From Cochliopodium minus (Eukaryota; Discosea; Himatismenida; Cochliopodiidae): DNA of 59,304 nucleotides. Shown in pieces: positions 41,063-55,200 of the stretch. The notes below the pieces were generated by a model. The model made no database searches, had not been told where the DNA came from, and saw only the letters and a program-made list of their open reading frames with translations. Location of the stretch: positions 1 to 59,304 of the forward strand of contig JAMYWO010000099.1 of NCBI GenBank assembly GCA_024220525.1, given 5' to 3'. Made by a program: the position numbers and the translations under genes. Every line of letters starts with the position of its first letter. Position 1 is the stretch's first letter.

Positions 41063-44000
41063 ATGGATAATAATGATCAAGAAAAGATATTCAATCAACA
41101 TGATACTCTTGGATTTGATTTAGTATTGAATTAATAAATTATTTTATTTTACATAAATAATAATATGCCGTTTAATTTTATTCCAGCAAAATTGCTTCAA
41201 GAATTTAATTATATTCCAGAAAGCGAAAAAGAAAGATTCGAAATATTTTATGGTGGCCAAGGATATCATCAATCATTTGAAAGAGAAATATCAAATATCA
41301 TCACAAGAATCATCAAATATATTACAAAAATTCATAGAGAAGAGATGGATTGAGACTTCCGATAAAAAGTTAAAGGACAATTCGATATATAGATTGGTAT
41401 AACATTTTCCATATTCAATATAATTCCAAAATTATAAAGAGGTGTTCATTTGAACATTTATTTATATTTTATATACCCCATAGACGGATAGATCCTTGTT
41501 AATAAATGGAGTATCCTTTCTGCTGAAATTTTTTAGCACAGTCGAAGATTCAATAATAAATATATTGGCTCCACTCATAAATAAAATAATGTATCGTCAA
41601 GGAGAAGATACCTACACAGGATCAATATATAAAAAATGTGTTTCGGGGAAACAGATAATAGATTTTTTTGAGAAGAAATATTCAATCTCCAGAGAGGAAT
41701 CATATGAAATAGCAAATATATTGTTCTGCGAGTAAATTTGAAACAAATTTCAAATTAATATATTTTTCACCCCTTATAAATTTTAGTAATTTCATCTGCC
41801 ATGTCAGTTTTGCGACCTACATTGAAGATAATGATGAATCATTTTACTTTTTTACATCATCACTAATGATAGATAAATTCTCCATCACAGGGATCATAAC
41901 AGATCACGAGATGAAAGGCACACTGAAAAGGGCATCGATGACGGATAACAACAGAGAAGTACAGTTGTATTATTTGGAAAATAAAGAAAGCAAAGTGTGG
42001 TTAAATATGTTACCGCTTTGGAAATCTCTCTACCATCCTTATTACAATGGAATTCACAACTTCTTAAAAGTAGGAAATAATTATGTGTTTGTGAAAGACA
42101 AATTTTGTGTAACATTGCCTCAGGTGATGAAGCTTTTCAACTCTTCCAAATTAAAAAAGTCCTTCACGGATCCCATTTTAGAAATTTTTAAGGTGGGCGA
42201 TGGCAGCTCTAACCAGTGGGAGAATTATGTGTACACTGAAGATTTTGTCAAAAAAGTAGCTAAAACTATATTTTCTTTTTTAACTTATTTACACAAACAA
42301 GGTAACAAAATAATAAATAAAATTGAATTAATTCAGAATTTTATTATAAAAGGCGTTGTTTTTGGAACAATGACATTGGAAAACATTGTGTTTTGTTCTG
42401 GAAAGCAGAGTATTTATGTCACCCCATCCCTGAACATGACAAGAAACGATGTAAAATCCAATATTGTATATAGTGCACCCGAAACTTTCAGCGGAAAATT
42501 CTCGAGTTACTCCGATGTTTGGAATGCTGGTTTGTTGTTGTACTTGTTGTTGTTTGGAAAGTATCCTTTTGCAACAGATACAGAGGAGATATTGAAAGAA
42601 GAAATAACTCACAAAAAAGTTTCTTTTCCACAAAACTCTTCTGTCTCTCAAAACGCAAAAAATTTTATTACGAGTTTGTTGGCTTTTAATGATAGACCAA
42701 GCGCTACTTCTTGTTTGGATAATGAATGGATCAAAGAGAATTCCAGCTTGGTTGAGCTCACTGATAACAAGGAGAATGTTTACCCAAAAGTTTATATTGC
42801 TTCTTCTAAACTGAAATACCTTTTTGAAGAAAAATTCATCAAATCTAGCTATTCTATGTTAACAGATCCTTTGTTTGAAAAGCAGAACATATCCAAGAAT
42901 GCCTTTGACAATTTGAGCCAACTCAAAAACTCCAACCCCAATCTTAATCTTACTTCTCCTTTCTTCAAATTTTTGGTGATTGGATCTTCAAAGAGTGGGA
43001 AGACAACATTGGTCGAAAAATTGATAAATTACATTTCCAGAAATCCAATGCCTAAAGTAAAAACAATATTTATAAGTGGGAGAAAAGTTAAAAAATATAA
43101 TTTTGTGACTGAAACAACAAGCTATGAATGTATTATTGTAGATTACCCACATGAACCTTGCTTCAAACTGAAAACAAAGACTGAAGGGGAAGGATCCAAG
43201 ACTAGAGAAGTTCCCACCACAAGATCTAGATCTAAATCTGATGTCCAAAAGAGCAGAGTGATAAAGGAAGATTCGTTCATGTCTCCGAAGGAGAAAAGGC
43301 AAGTTTCACCTCTTTTTCCAGATTTGGTTCCTAATACATATGATCCCAAAAAGTTTTTTGTGAATGATTTGGATTGGTTGCCTGATTTGGCTGACCTAAA
43401 TGGTATTTTATACATTACTGATTGTTGTACCTTCGACAATGAAAATCAGGTGGATGCTGCTACTTTGTCATCCTATGAAAAATTCATCAAATCACCTTTC
43501 ATCAGTGATGGCTCTTCCATTTTCGGGAACACTCCTATCACGGTTGTCATCAACAAAGTTGATAAAAAACCAAATCTAACAAAAAACACCATCACTGGCC
43601 ATTTCTTAAAATACACTTACGGAATTTCCTCGGATCTCCGTTCTCAAGTGATCTTTGTCTCGTCTATAATAGAGGAATCGATTAAATCTGTTTTTAGTTC
43701 AATAATGAATATGGATTCTCTTTATCAAAAGAACTGTGACATGAAAGATACCTTGAAAGCAAATATAAGAGAAAAAAAAGAATCAGTGATCTTGAAGAAT
43801 CATTTTGGATTAAAATTTAATGAATCAACATTCAACAACCTTTGCCAATATTTCTCTTCATATACAGTGAACAGACTGGAAATAATTGGGATCAAGCCAA
43901 TATTCCAAATAAAGTTGATGACACAATTATTGTCAGAACTAAAGAATACTCAATTGCAACATTTGTTGTTATCTGGATGTACTTTTCCTGTAGATTGTGT

Positions 44001-47000
44001 TGAAGTTCTCTGTGAACTCATCGAAAGTCCGATTTCTTACCTTCAATCGCTCAAATTGATCAAACTAGATTTAAGTCCAGATACTGTTTATAAACTCCTT
44101 CTTTCTATTTCTTCCAACAAAAAAATTTGTTGTCTCGACTTTTCTGGCAATAATTTGAATTCCGAGTGTATAAAAAAGCTTTCTGAAGTGGTTATATCTA
44201 ATGAAAACTTGTCTCATATTTATATTTCAAACTGTAGCATAAACGAGCAAGATTTGGAGCCATTAGCTAATCAATTATTCAAGTACAGCTATGGCTTGAA
44301 TACACTGGACATTTCAGGGAATACCACTTCTAACTTTTTCCTCGAAAAGTTAATTCAAATTGCCGAGGTGAACAAGTCACTCCCTCTTTGTAATTTTTTT
44401 TGCACGACATTCCTTGATCCACTTCTTTTGATCGAGAGAATCAAACAGCTCATTTCTAGGAACAGAACGAACATCACCAGACATTCCATTGCAGATTCCT
44501 TTTTCAGAAGCAAAAGAGACAATTTGGCAAGTTATCACAATATGGTCACTTTGCTTCCTAATAACCCTCTTACAAAAAAAGTATTTATCAGCATGAGTGA
44601 CTTTTATCGAAAGACGAACAACATAAAGAAAACATCTTTGAGAACTCCTATTCAAAAGAAATCTACTAACGACAGTCCTTACATAGAGAGAAATTATGAT
44701 AGCGAATTTGAAAACTTGGATTTTTCATTTTTTAATGTTATTGATGAAGATGTTCCAAGAATAATCTATGATACACAATTAGTCATTGATAAACTGAAGA
44801 TTTTGGACTTCACCAGAAACAAATTGAGAGAATTTCCTCCAATCTTTGGCTTAAAAAACCTCGAAGCATTGTATCTTAGCTCAAATTATATTGAATCAAT
44901 ACCAGAAGAAATCAAGAGTCTTGAAGCGCTGGTTATTTTAGATTTGAGCAAAAACAGAATCTCCAAGTTTTCAAAAAACCTCACTTTTCTTAAACATCTT
45001 AAATATTTGTTTCTTCATAAGAACAATATCAGATACATCAAGCTTGGCATCATCCCCAAACTCGAAAAACTTCAAATGCTAACTCTCCACAACAATTCCC
45101 TCTATGATCTTCCCATTGATTTCTTTGATAAAAAGTTTGGAGAGGTTACCATTTCGAACAATATATTCCATTCAACTAAAAACTACATCTTCGAAAGTTG
45201 GTCGAACAACGAAACTTTTCTCTCCATTTCCAATCTTTCTATTGAATATCTTCCTTTCGAAATTGGATTTCTCACTAATCTCGTACAACTTGATCTCAGT
45301 AACAACAAACTAAAGTTTCTTCCTCCCCACATTTCTAATCTCAGAAAACTGAAAAAACTTGATCTAAGAAACAACGAGCTGATCGAGTTGACACCTCAAA
45401 TCACCTTTTTGTTTCCATTTTTGGAAGAGCTTTATTTGCACGGAAACGCTTCTCTGAAACTCCCAAGAGATTTCGAATTATTCGCAGACAAGCCATTGCA
45501 GATACATCAAATCTCCATTCTTGTGGATTTTCTCGATAAAATAGATAATGATCAACATCAAAGGAAGAAGATTACCATTACTGTATTAATAAACGATGAG
45601 AATGACTTTAGTTATTTCATCAATGATTTTCTTCAGAGAGGATTGTACAAAACAAATGAAATTTCTGTCATCAAGAAAAACTCATCAATCAACTTGGTGA
45701 TGTCAAGAAATACCATACCAATCATTGGAGAAAGAAGGGTTATCAAGTCTTTGCCAAAGAATGAAAAGAGTATCGCTGAGCTTTTCGTGAGCAAAGAGCT
45801 TATCAGAATTCAAAAGGAGAAAGAAAAAGATGATCTTTTGTTGGATAAATGGTATTATCAACTCGAGATAAGTGAGAACGATACAAAATTCAAAATAGAT
45901 TTCATAGGGATCGAAAATGAATCGTTGTTTTCTTCTTTTTCAACTCTATGTACCGAAAACTCTGATCAGATATTCGTTGTCATATCCAACATTTACGGGA
46001 ACATCAGTGATGTTACTTCCAAGATCCAAACCATAAGAAGCCACAGCAAAAAACCTGTGATCGTTCTGGGAAAAGAGATCAACTCCAAAGACATCAAACA
46101 AAGAAAAGAAATCGAAAACCTTGCTACCTCCAAGTTTGGATCCATCTTCAACAACATTCTTGGTGTATATTTTATGTCTCCCGAAAACTCTAAACCCTTC
46201 ATCAGTGCTGTTTTCAGTATTGCCACAAAACTTCCAAGGTTGTCTTATCAATTCATCGAAATGGAGTATCTCATCGAAGCAGAGTCAAAATTTAGGAATT
46301 TCCTTCCCCTCATGAGACAAGCGGAGTTCGCCAAAATGGCTTGTTATGGAAAAAACAATAACATTGATTCCGTTCTTGATCTTCTTCACAACTCTGGGGA
46401 TCTCATCCATTTTGATAAAATTAATTATGGGGAGAATAATTACATTTTTTTACAACCTTATTTATTAGCCTCTTTGATGAGACAAGCTTTCCATACTTCC
46501 AAAAAAGATGGGATCCTCAATGTTTCAAACTATTACTCTGATCTCCAACTCAACTTCAAACATCATCATCTTTCCAATGCGTGGGTAGATCCATTGTTAG
46601 AATTGTTCATACAAACCGAAATCACCATCTCATTAGATAAAAATGTGTATCTCTCAAATCAATTCAAATCTTTGCAAGATTACAATGAAAAAGGATCGTT
46701 GTTTCTCGTTCTCTCCAATTTTCCCACCTTTCAATTTGATTGGGATGTAATGAAAGATTTTTGGCAATCATTTGATATCTTGGATCCCACCCAAGAGCTT
46801 TGTCAGTCAAGGAACATCCATCTATCTCTCAAAGATGATGTCGTTAAAGTTGATGTCTTACCCAACCAACATGAAAGATGGTATCAGCTCTTGATACACT
46901 CACATCCATTTATAAATAAACTGTTCATGCAATTACTAAGACTACCAAATGTTCAACCCATTAGAATTTGGTATTAATAAGACATAAAATAATATTCAAA

Positions 47001-49134
47001 TTTAAGATTCAATTAATTTCTTTAATGAAGGAAAAATCATATCATTTGTAGAATAGAAAGGAGCACCACATTTGCATTGGGAATCTTTAAAGAATCCAAC
47101 GATGAAGAAGAAGAAACATATCTGAAATTCCGCATTACTGGAGCTCTTTCATCGAAATTCTTTTTCATCATCAACGACATCATCCTCACCTACATCAAAA
47201 TCTGCATCCAAAACAGATCCAAAATCACACTGTACAGTCAACACATCCCATTTTATGATTGCAAGAACTTTTTCTTGTTCAAAAACAAAGTTATCGAATC
47301 TTCTTTGTTTGAAGGGAAAACTAAGCTCCCTTGCCCTTCTTGCTCTAAAGATAAGAACAAATACATCCCTATTTCTTTGTTAGTACCTGATATCACTCTC
47401 TCGCATTACAACCATCTCCAATTGGATCCTCAGCAATTCGGCTCCAAGAAGGAGATTGGTGCTGGGAGCGGTGGGATCATCTATCAGTCCTTGTTCAATC
47501 CCGATATCTTGCTCAACAAATCACCTCAAATTAATGTTGCCATTAAAGAATTGAGTATTGTAGATGACAAAGAAATTGTAAATAATTTTGAATCAACATC
47601 TAATCTCATATCAGGATGGAGGTAAAGAAATAATTATTTTGGTTAAATTTAATAATCCTGATACACAATTTTATTGATCTATGTTGATTAATATTGATCC
47701 TATTATTTTTAACAATTTTCAAAACATCTAAACGAGAATCATATTAATTTTATTAAATTAATTTTATTAGGAGGGAAGTTTCTTTGCTCTGTTTGTTGAA
47801 AGGAAACGAAAACATAGTGAACATCATAGGTTTTACCCTTTTCCCTCACTCCATCACATTGGAATTCGCAGAGTTTGGAGACTTATCCTACTTCCTCGCC
47901 AACCACCAAGACAAATATACCGAGAAAGACAAATTTTTGATAGGTGCCAACATTGCTTCTGCTTTGAATGTCCTTCACACTTACCAACCTAAAATTATTC
48001 ACAGGGATATCAAAAGTCTCAACATTTTGGTTTCCAGTGTCAACCCTGTTTCTGTAAAATTGAGTGATTTTGAAACTTCTTGTTTCGTTCCACTTTATGC
48101 TTCTGGGATGTCTCCAATAGACAATCCAAAGTGGGTACCCAAAGTTTTTTTTTATAGTTTATTTTTTTTTCAATACATATTCGATTTATTAAATAGATGT
48201 CTCCAGAATTGATCATTGGTTCAAAGTAAATATTTTTACATTAAATTTATTGAAATTTTTGATAATTTTGTTTTTAAATAAAAAGATATAATGAGAAAGT
48301 AGATATTTATTCATTTGGGATCGTTTTATGGGAAATAGAAAATAAAAAACTACCTTTTGAAGAGAACAAAATGTTCAACTTTCAACTTTCTAGGGAAATC
48401 ATCTTCAATGATTTGCGCCCAACCATCCAAAACGAAGAAAAGTGGAATCCCCACTATTTGGCTGTTGTCAAACAATGTTGGTCCAAACTACCTTATCTCC
48501 GTCCTACTGCCCTCGAACTAGCTAATTATTTAACTACATTATACAAAGGAGAAACATTCGACTTGAATCTATTAAACCAAAAAAGATCTGTAAATTTTAA
48601 TTTTTTGTTAATTTTTTTATTAATTTTTTATTAATTTTTTTATTAATTTTTTATTAATTTTTTATTAATTTAAACACTAATTTCATTTCCATAAAGACTC
48701 CTTCCCACAGAAAGTTGATAGAAAAGAAACAAAAAACGCACAAAGTCAAGAAAATGAAAAAGAACGGTTCTGTTAACATCATACCTTCTTCTAGACTGAG
48801 CGACAAGATCGAGATTGTAGAGTTAGATAAGATCAAAACGGAGCTCAGTTCCACTCCAACAATCGAAGACAGTCAAAAGATCGACATTTCATCCGATCAA
48901 ATCCCAAAATTAAATGAAGTTTCTTCAACCAATTCAGAAGATGATTTGGATACTGATGAGATTGATGTCACTTCTTATTATGAAGACAACAACGACAGCA
49001 AGTTTTCTTTCAGCATCCAGTTGAACGAGGATTCTGTAGATAATCAGACTGACGAGGAGAGTGGGAATCATATTGAGTTTCACAATCATCAGGGCATCAA
49101 TGAAAAGACTATTGCGGAGTTGTTAGATCTATGA
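41063..49134 (+). CDS. ROCO-type kinase B, tandem paralogue of A (2458 aa)
   Basis: Exons 41063-41122, 41187-41396, 41484-41731, 41787-42301, 42353-46970, 47031-47621, 47771-48134, 48196-48224 (29 nt), 48286-48589, 48697-49134. Same order as A: two DEP-like domains, degenerate kinase (no HRD/DFG, SAPETF kept), G-alpha-like domain with intact P-loop GSSKSGKT (555-562), WLPDLADLNGILYI and NKVD (745-748), RI and classical LRRs (about 840-1395), Roc-like domain without P-loop but with KDIKQRKE aligned to LRRK2's THxD region, COR, and TKL kinase with GAGSGG, VAIK, HRDIKSLN, DFE and SPE. The acidic C-tail (about 140 residues) differs from A. Intron 4 is 51 nt without stops, so retention keeps frame. 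The exon at 47031 is set by IW|KNHIICRIERSTTF matching A. Confidence 0.85.
48600..48672. repeat. TTATTAATTTTT tandem array, intronic
   Basis: The last intron of ROCO-type gene B carries about five imperfect copies of a 12-14 bp unit containing TTATTAATTTTTT. Confidence 0.7.
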
Positions 49135-49289
49135 TTTTTTTTTCAAAAAGTTTTGTTTTTATCGAATTTTCAAATTAATTAAATTTTTAACTTAATGTTC
49201 AATACATTCTTTGGATCAATCTGGTTTAAAAATTTTCTGAATATTGAAATTTCAAAGTCGTTAAAATTTAAAATATAATAAAAAAAAAA

Positions 49290-52200
49290 ATGAAAGTTGT
49301 TAAGAAAAAATCAAATCTCAAATGGAGGCTTTATTCCACGAGTATCCCTCAAATCAAATTTCATGTAAATGGAAAGACTGTCATTGCCAAAGATATCAAT
49401 CCAAAAGCAACTCTCATCGAATTTTTAAGAGATCAAAGGATCTCTCTTGGAACCAAGCTGTACCCATCCTTTTCATCTAAACTATAAAATAATTATATAT
49501 TCAAATAAAAGGGGATGTTCTGGAGGGGTATATATCATGTGAAATATGATCTTTGAATTTTGAAAAATCATTAAAATTTTATTAAGGGATGTGGTGCATG
49601 TACTGTAATTGATATTTCAAAATTATCTTCTAGATTAATGTATTTACAAATCATTTTGTTTATTAGGTTGCAATAAAGAGGATAAATTCCAATGGTGAAA
49701 TATCAGAAAAGGCTTTGAATAGTTGTTTGATTCCATTAGCATCAATGGATGAGGATATTCATGTGACAACAGTAGAGGGTATTAAATTTAAATATTTTAT
49801 TTGACGGATTTTCAAATATTATTACAATGTAATAATATATAGGGTTCGGAGATTGCGAGAATCCAAATGCAGTACAAGAAAGGTTCAACATAAATCACGC
49901 ATCTCAATGTGGTTACTGTACTCCTGGGTAAAATAGAAATTTTAATTTGCATTTTATTATACGATCATATATATTCTTTTGAATGTACTTCAAAATATAA
50001 AGTCAAATCTATTTATGTGATGATATTGATTAAAGTTTAATATCTTTCTTATAATTACATATGTTATTTATAAGCTATTTTTTCGAGATCTATTTATAAC
50101 TGATCTATTGAGTATTTTGCAATAACAGAATGTCAGATTTCGGAAATTGAATATCTGGAAGATTCAAAAGAGTTTGATTCACAATATCTTTATATATATA
50201 AAAAAAATAACTGGGATCTCAAGAACTTAACGATCTTGTTAGAAAAAGAATACATTATGTTTTAATTACGATGCAATTCTTGGTTTATTGAATAATTAAA
50301 TAACAAATTTATTTCAATTGTTACAGATTTATTGTTACTCTATCCACCTTTTTGCAAAACAACCCAAACCCTACCACAGAACAGCTGAACACTTGCCTGG
50401 ATAACTACTGCAGATGCACGGGTTACAGGCCTATCATGGACGTTGCACATTCTTTCACAAGTGAGGTCAGTAAGTTTAAAGAGTTGGATTACAACAAGCA
50501 AGAGACAAAACAAAGAATAGCAGAAACCTTAAATGAAAAGGATGTCTATATTTCAAATTCTTTCGATAAAATCTCTCCCAACTTGAAAAAATTTGAAAGC
50601 AAAAATTATGAGCAGCCTAAGAAAATCTACGATAGAAAAGAAAGTTTGACTTTTGAAAAAGACAATGTCAGTTGGGTGAGACCTGCTTCTTTGGAACAAA
50701 TTACACAATCAAGAGCACTTTATCCTAATGCCATGATTTACTAGTAAAAAAATTTTTTTTCATATAATTAACTTTACCAATTTTTACTTAGTGGCACCAC
50801 TGACTTCATGACTAGGAGAAGAAAGCATTCCAAATTCATTGATGTGACTAGAATAAAAGAAATGCAGAACCTTTTCTTTATTGATACGAACCAAACATCT
50901 AGCAAGATCAAAGAGAAGTTTTCCAGCTTTGAAGGAGAAAAGATACTGAATTTGGGAGCTGCTGTCTGCTTTTCGGATTTGCAATCTTTCTTCAAGAAGG
51001 AAAGAGAAAACTCAAAAGATAGACAATCGATCCACATCTTTACTGTTCTCATAGAATCCCTTCAAAAGTTTTTTACTAACCAAGTTAGAAACGGAAGTTC
51101 TTTGGGAGGAAATTGGATGAGATCAGATTTGACTCCTTTGCTGCTTGCTTTGGACGCTAAAGTTTTAGTTGTGCCCCATGATAGTACTGATGGGAAATTG
51201 GTTTTGAGGTCCATTAGTTCTTTGATTGGTTTGAACTCTAAAGATAGAGACTTGGTTGTGAGTATCATCCTCTCTTGGTCTTCTAATGACTTCAAATTTG
51301 TTTATGCTACAAAAAACGGGCCATCTAAAGATCGACTCGTTTCTTTTGGTTCTCAAATCTCCCTTTCCAAACAAGAAAATGACTATATTATCAATAATGC
51401 AAGAATTTTCGTTGGACTCTCAATGAATAAACCTTTCTCCATTGACTGTAGTTTAGCGTCAGAGTTTCTAAGAGGGAAGGTTTTCAACGAAACTAACATT
51501 AAGGAAGCAGTTCAAATATTAGTGAACAAAAGCTTGCCTCAGACTCCTAGTGATACAACTAGAGGAGGGGCGATGGAGTTCAGACGATCTTTCGCGGGAT
51601 CCAGTCTCTATCGTTTTTTCATGAAAATTAATATTGAATTGGGATTGAATACAAACAGTGATGGAAATTCTACAGAGGATACTTTTTCGATGGAATCAAG
51701 ACCTATTTTTGGAGGGCTTCAATCGTTTCAAGTACTCGAAAAAGGAGAGTTACAAAGCAATTTCCCCACTCTCCATCACCAACTCCCTCCTGAAAAGTCC
51801 AGATACCCTGTAGGATATCCTATTCCTCATCTCCAAGGCAAAAAACACGTAACAGGAGAAGCAGAATATGTAGATGACATTCCCACTCCCCAAGGTTGTT
51901 TGTACTCTGCGAATGTTCTCAGCGACATCCCTCATGGTATCATTGAAACCATAGATATTTCCGAAGCTCTTAAATTAGAAGGAGTGGAAGGATATTTTGA
52001 CAGCTCGGACTTAGAAAAGCTAGACCCTCGATTCAAGCCAGTGGATGATGACAAAGAAAAAGTTTTCGCAAAAGGAAAAGTCCGATGTGTTAACGAGATC
52101 ATTGGTATCGTCGTTGCAACTTCGCAAGAACTCGCTAATTCCGCTGCCAAATTGATCAAGATTAAATACACTCCTTTGCCTTCTATTGTCAGCATTGAAG

Positions 52201-55200
52201 ATGCCATCGAGAAAAAAAGCTTTTATGCTTATGATCACAAGATTGTCCAAGGTGAACCAGAAAAAGAGCTTTCAAGTGCAAAGTTATCAGGTAAAAAAAA
52301 AATTTAAATTTAGACATGTCCAAATATTACAATTTTGTTAGCGGAGATAAAATTTATACAAACAAAATTTAAACTGTTGTAATATTTTTGGACATCCCAA
52401 ATATATATTTGAAAAAAAAAAAATTGAAACAAAAAAATTCTTTTTTTTTTTGTAATAGGAAAGGGTTATTTGGAAGGGAGAATGAAAGAAGGTGGGCAAG
52501 AACATTTTTATTTGGAGCCTCATGCCATTTTATGCATGCCTGTCGATCATGATGAGATGGTAGTATACTCTTGTACTCAATGTATAACCAAAAGCCAAAA
52601 CGCAGTAGCTGGTATTTTTTTCTCAAAAAAAAAAAATTTAAAAAAATTATATTTTTTAATTAAATAAACACAACATATTTTTAGGATCAATTGGAATCCC
52701 TTCCAATAAAGTCAGTATTAAAGTTAAGAGAATAGGAGGAGGTTTCGGAGGTATTTATTCTAAAAATATTTTATTTTTTTTTTTTGAATTTTAACAATAT
52801 TTTTTAATAATTTTGACAATTTTTTAGGTAAAGAAACACTAAGTACTTTTACTGCTGCGAGACTTTCAGTAGCCGCTCATGTACTCAAAAAACCAGTGAG
52901 AACCCTCATTTCTAGAGAAGAAGACATGAGAATCTCAGGTGGCAGACATCCCTTCTTGGCAGATTGGAAGGTTTCTTTCGAGGAGGATGGCACAATCAAC
53001 AGTGTTGATATGAAACTTTTTAATAATGGAGGACACACTGACTCTTGTTCCAAGTATAAAATTTAAATCTCTGTTATTTTATTTTTTTATTTTTTATTTT
53101 TTTATCTTTATTTAAATTTAATTTCTTATTAATTTTTTAATTTATTGTTTTTAATATTTTTATTTTTTTTTTATTTTTTATTTATTTTTTCATATTTATT
53201 TTTTAATATTTAATATTTAATTTGAATTTCTAGAGATACAATGGACAGAGCCCTCTGTCACTCCAACAATTGTTACAAGTTCAAAAATTTCAGCGTTCAA
53301 GGTTTTCCATGCAAGTAATAATTTTGATTGAATTTTTTTGTATTTTTTTAATTTTAATTTTAATTTTATCCTTTTTAGAACAAATTTGTATTCCAATACA
53401 GCTTTCAGAGGTTAAAAAAATTAAAAATTATTTTTTACTTATTTAAAAAATTATTTCATTTTTTAATTTTTTAATTTTTGGTTTTTTTATTTTTTTATTA
53501 TTTTTATTTTTTAATTTTTTATTTATTTATTTATTAATTTTTTTAATTTTATTCTTTTATTATTTTTATTTTTTTTTAAATAAATAATCACCCATATTTT
53601 AATAATTTAGGCTTTGGAGCTCCCCAATCAATGATGGTCATAGAGACGATACTTGATCAAGTGGCCAAAGCATGTGGACTCGAGATAGAAACCGTCAGAG
53701 AGAAAAACATGATGAAAGATGGAGACAAACAACCTTATGGACAGATTGTCAACTCCTATGTTCCTGAGATGTGGACCAAAATCAAAGACTTGTCTCAATA
53801 CGAAGAAAGGAAAAAAATCGCCAAATCTTTCAACAAGAATTCAAGATGGAAAAAGAGAGGTTACTTAACTTTTTATTGTTTATTTTTTATTTTTTATTGT
53901 ATTGTATTTTGTTTTTTATTTATTATTTCATTTTTTTTCTTCTTGAATATTTTATTTATTTTTTACTTTGTATTTTTAATTTTTAATTTTTAATTAATTT
54001 TTGATATATAATGTTAACTTTTAAATTTTAATTTTAATTTCTAATTTTTAATTTTAATTTGTATTTCTAATTTTTAATTTTAATTTTTAATTTTTTATTT
54101 TCAACAGGCCTTTCTATAATCCCAACCACCTATGGAATTTCGTTTCCTCTAAACTATTTGAACGGTGTTGGTGCATATGTAACCGCTTACATCGATGGAT
54201 CAGTCCTTGTGAGCCACGGATCGGTAGAAATGGGTAAACAAACTTTTAGTTTAAATTTAATATTAAAATAATTTTAATTTTAATTTATTTCCAATAAACA
54301 TTTTTCTTAATAAAAATTTTTCTTAATAAAAATTTTATTTTCAATTATTTTAGGACAAGGAATCAATACCAAAATGGCCCAAATTGCTGCTAACGTTTTC
54401 GGAATCGAAATGAGCAAAGTCCACATCTCTGAAGCAGCCTCTGACAAAGGTGCAAATAATTCTCCGCCAACAGCAGCTTCAGTAGGGGCGGATATATCGG
54501 GAATGGCTGTTTTGCATGGTAAAATATTTTAAATAAAATTTAAATAGAATTTAAATAGAATTTATTTTCATTTTTTTGAATATTATTATTATTTTTTTTT
54601 TGTTATTTTTTTTAAAAAAAAGCTTGTGAGCAAATCAATGATAGGCTTGAACCTTATCGTCAAAAATACCCTAATGACAACTTCTTCCAGATCATCAGCA
54701 AAGCTTACAAAGACAGAGTCAGTTTGGCTGCATACGGATACTACAAAACTCCTCATGGCGCAAGCTATGGTTATTAAAAATATTGGAATTTTATTTTTAA
54801 ATCATTTTTATTTTTATTTTTATTTTTTAATTTTTTATTTTTCAATAGATTGGTCAATGAAAACCAATGAAAACTCTCTCAGAGGTGAAATGTACAATTA
54901 TTTCACACAAGGAATAGCAGCTACAGAAGTAGAAATTGATGTACTCAGTGGATCATTCAGGTAAAAAAAAACAAAACTTTAAAAAATTCCTTTAAAATTA
55001 ACTTTTTTTTTTTTAGGGTTATCAGATCAGATGTTATGATGGATTTAGGCAAACCTCTGAATCCTTATGTCGATATTGGTCAAATTGAAGGTATTATACA
55101 AATTTTTTTTTTGGAAAAAACAACTTTTGACACAAATTAAATTTAGGCTCATTTGTGCAAGGTATGGGTTGGTGTACTGTTGAAGAATTGCTTTGGGGAG

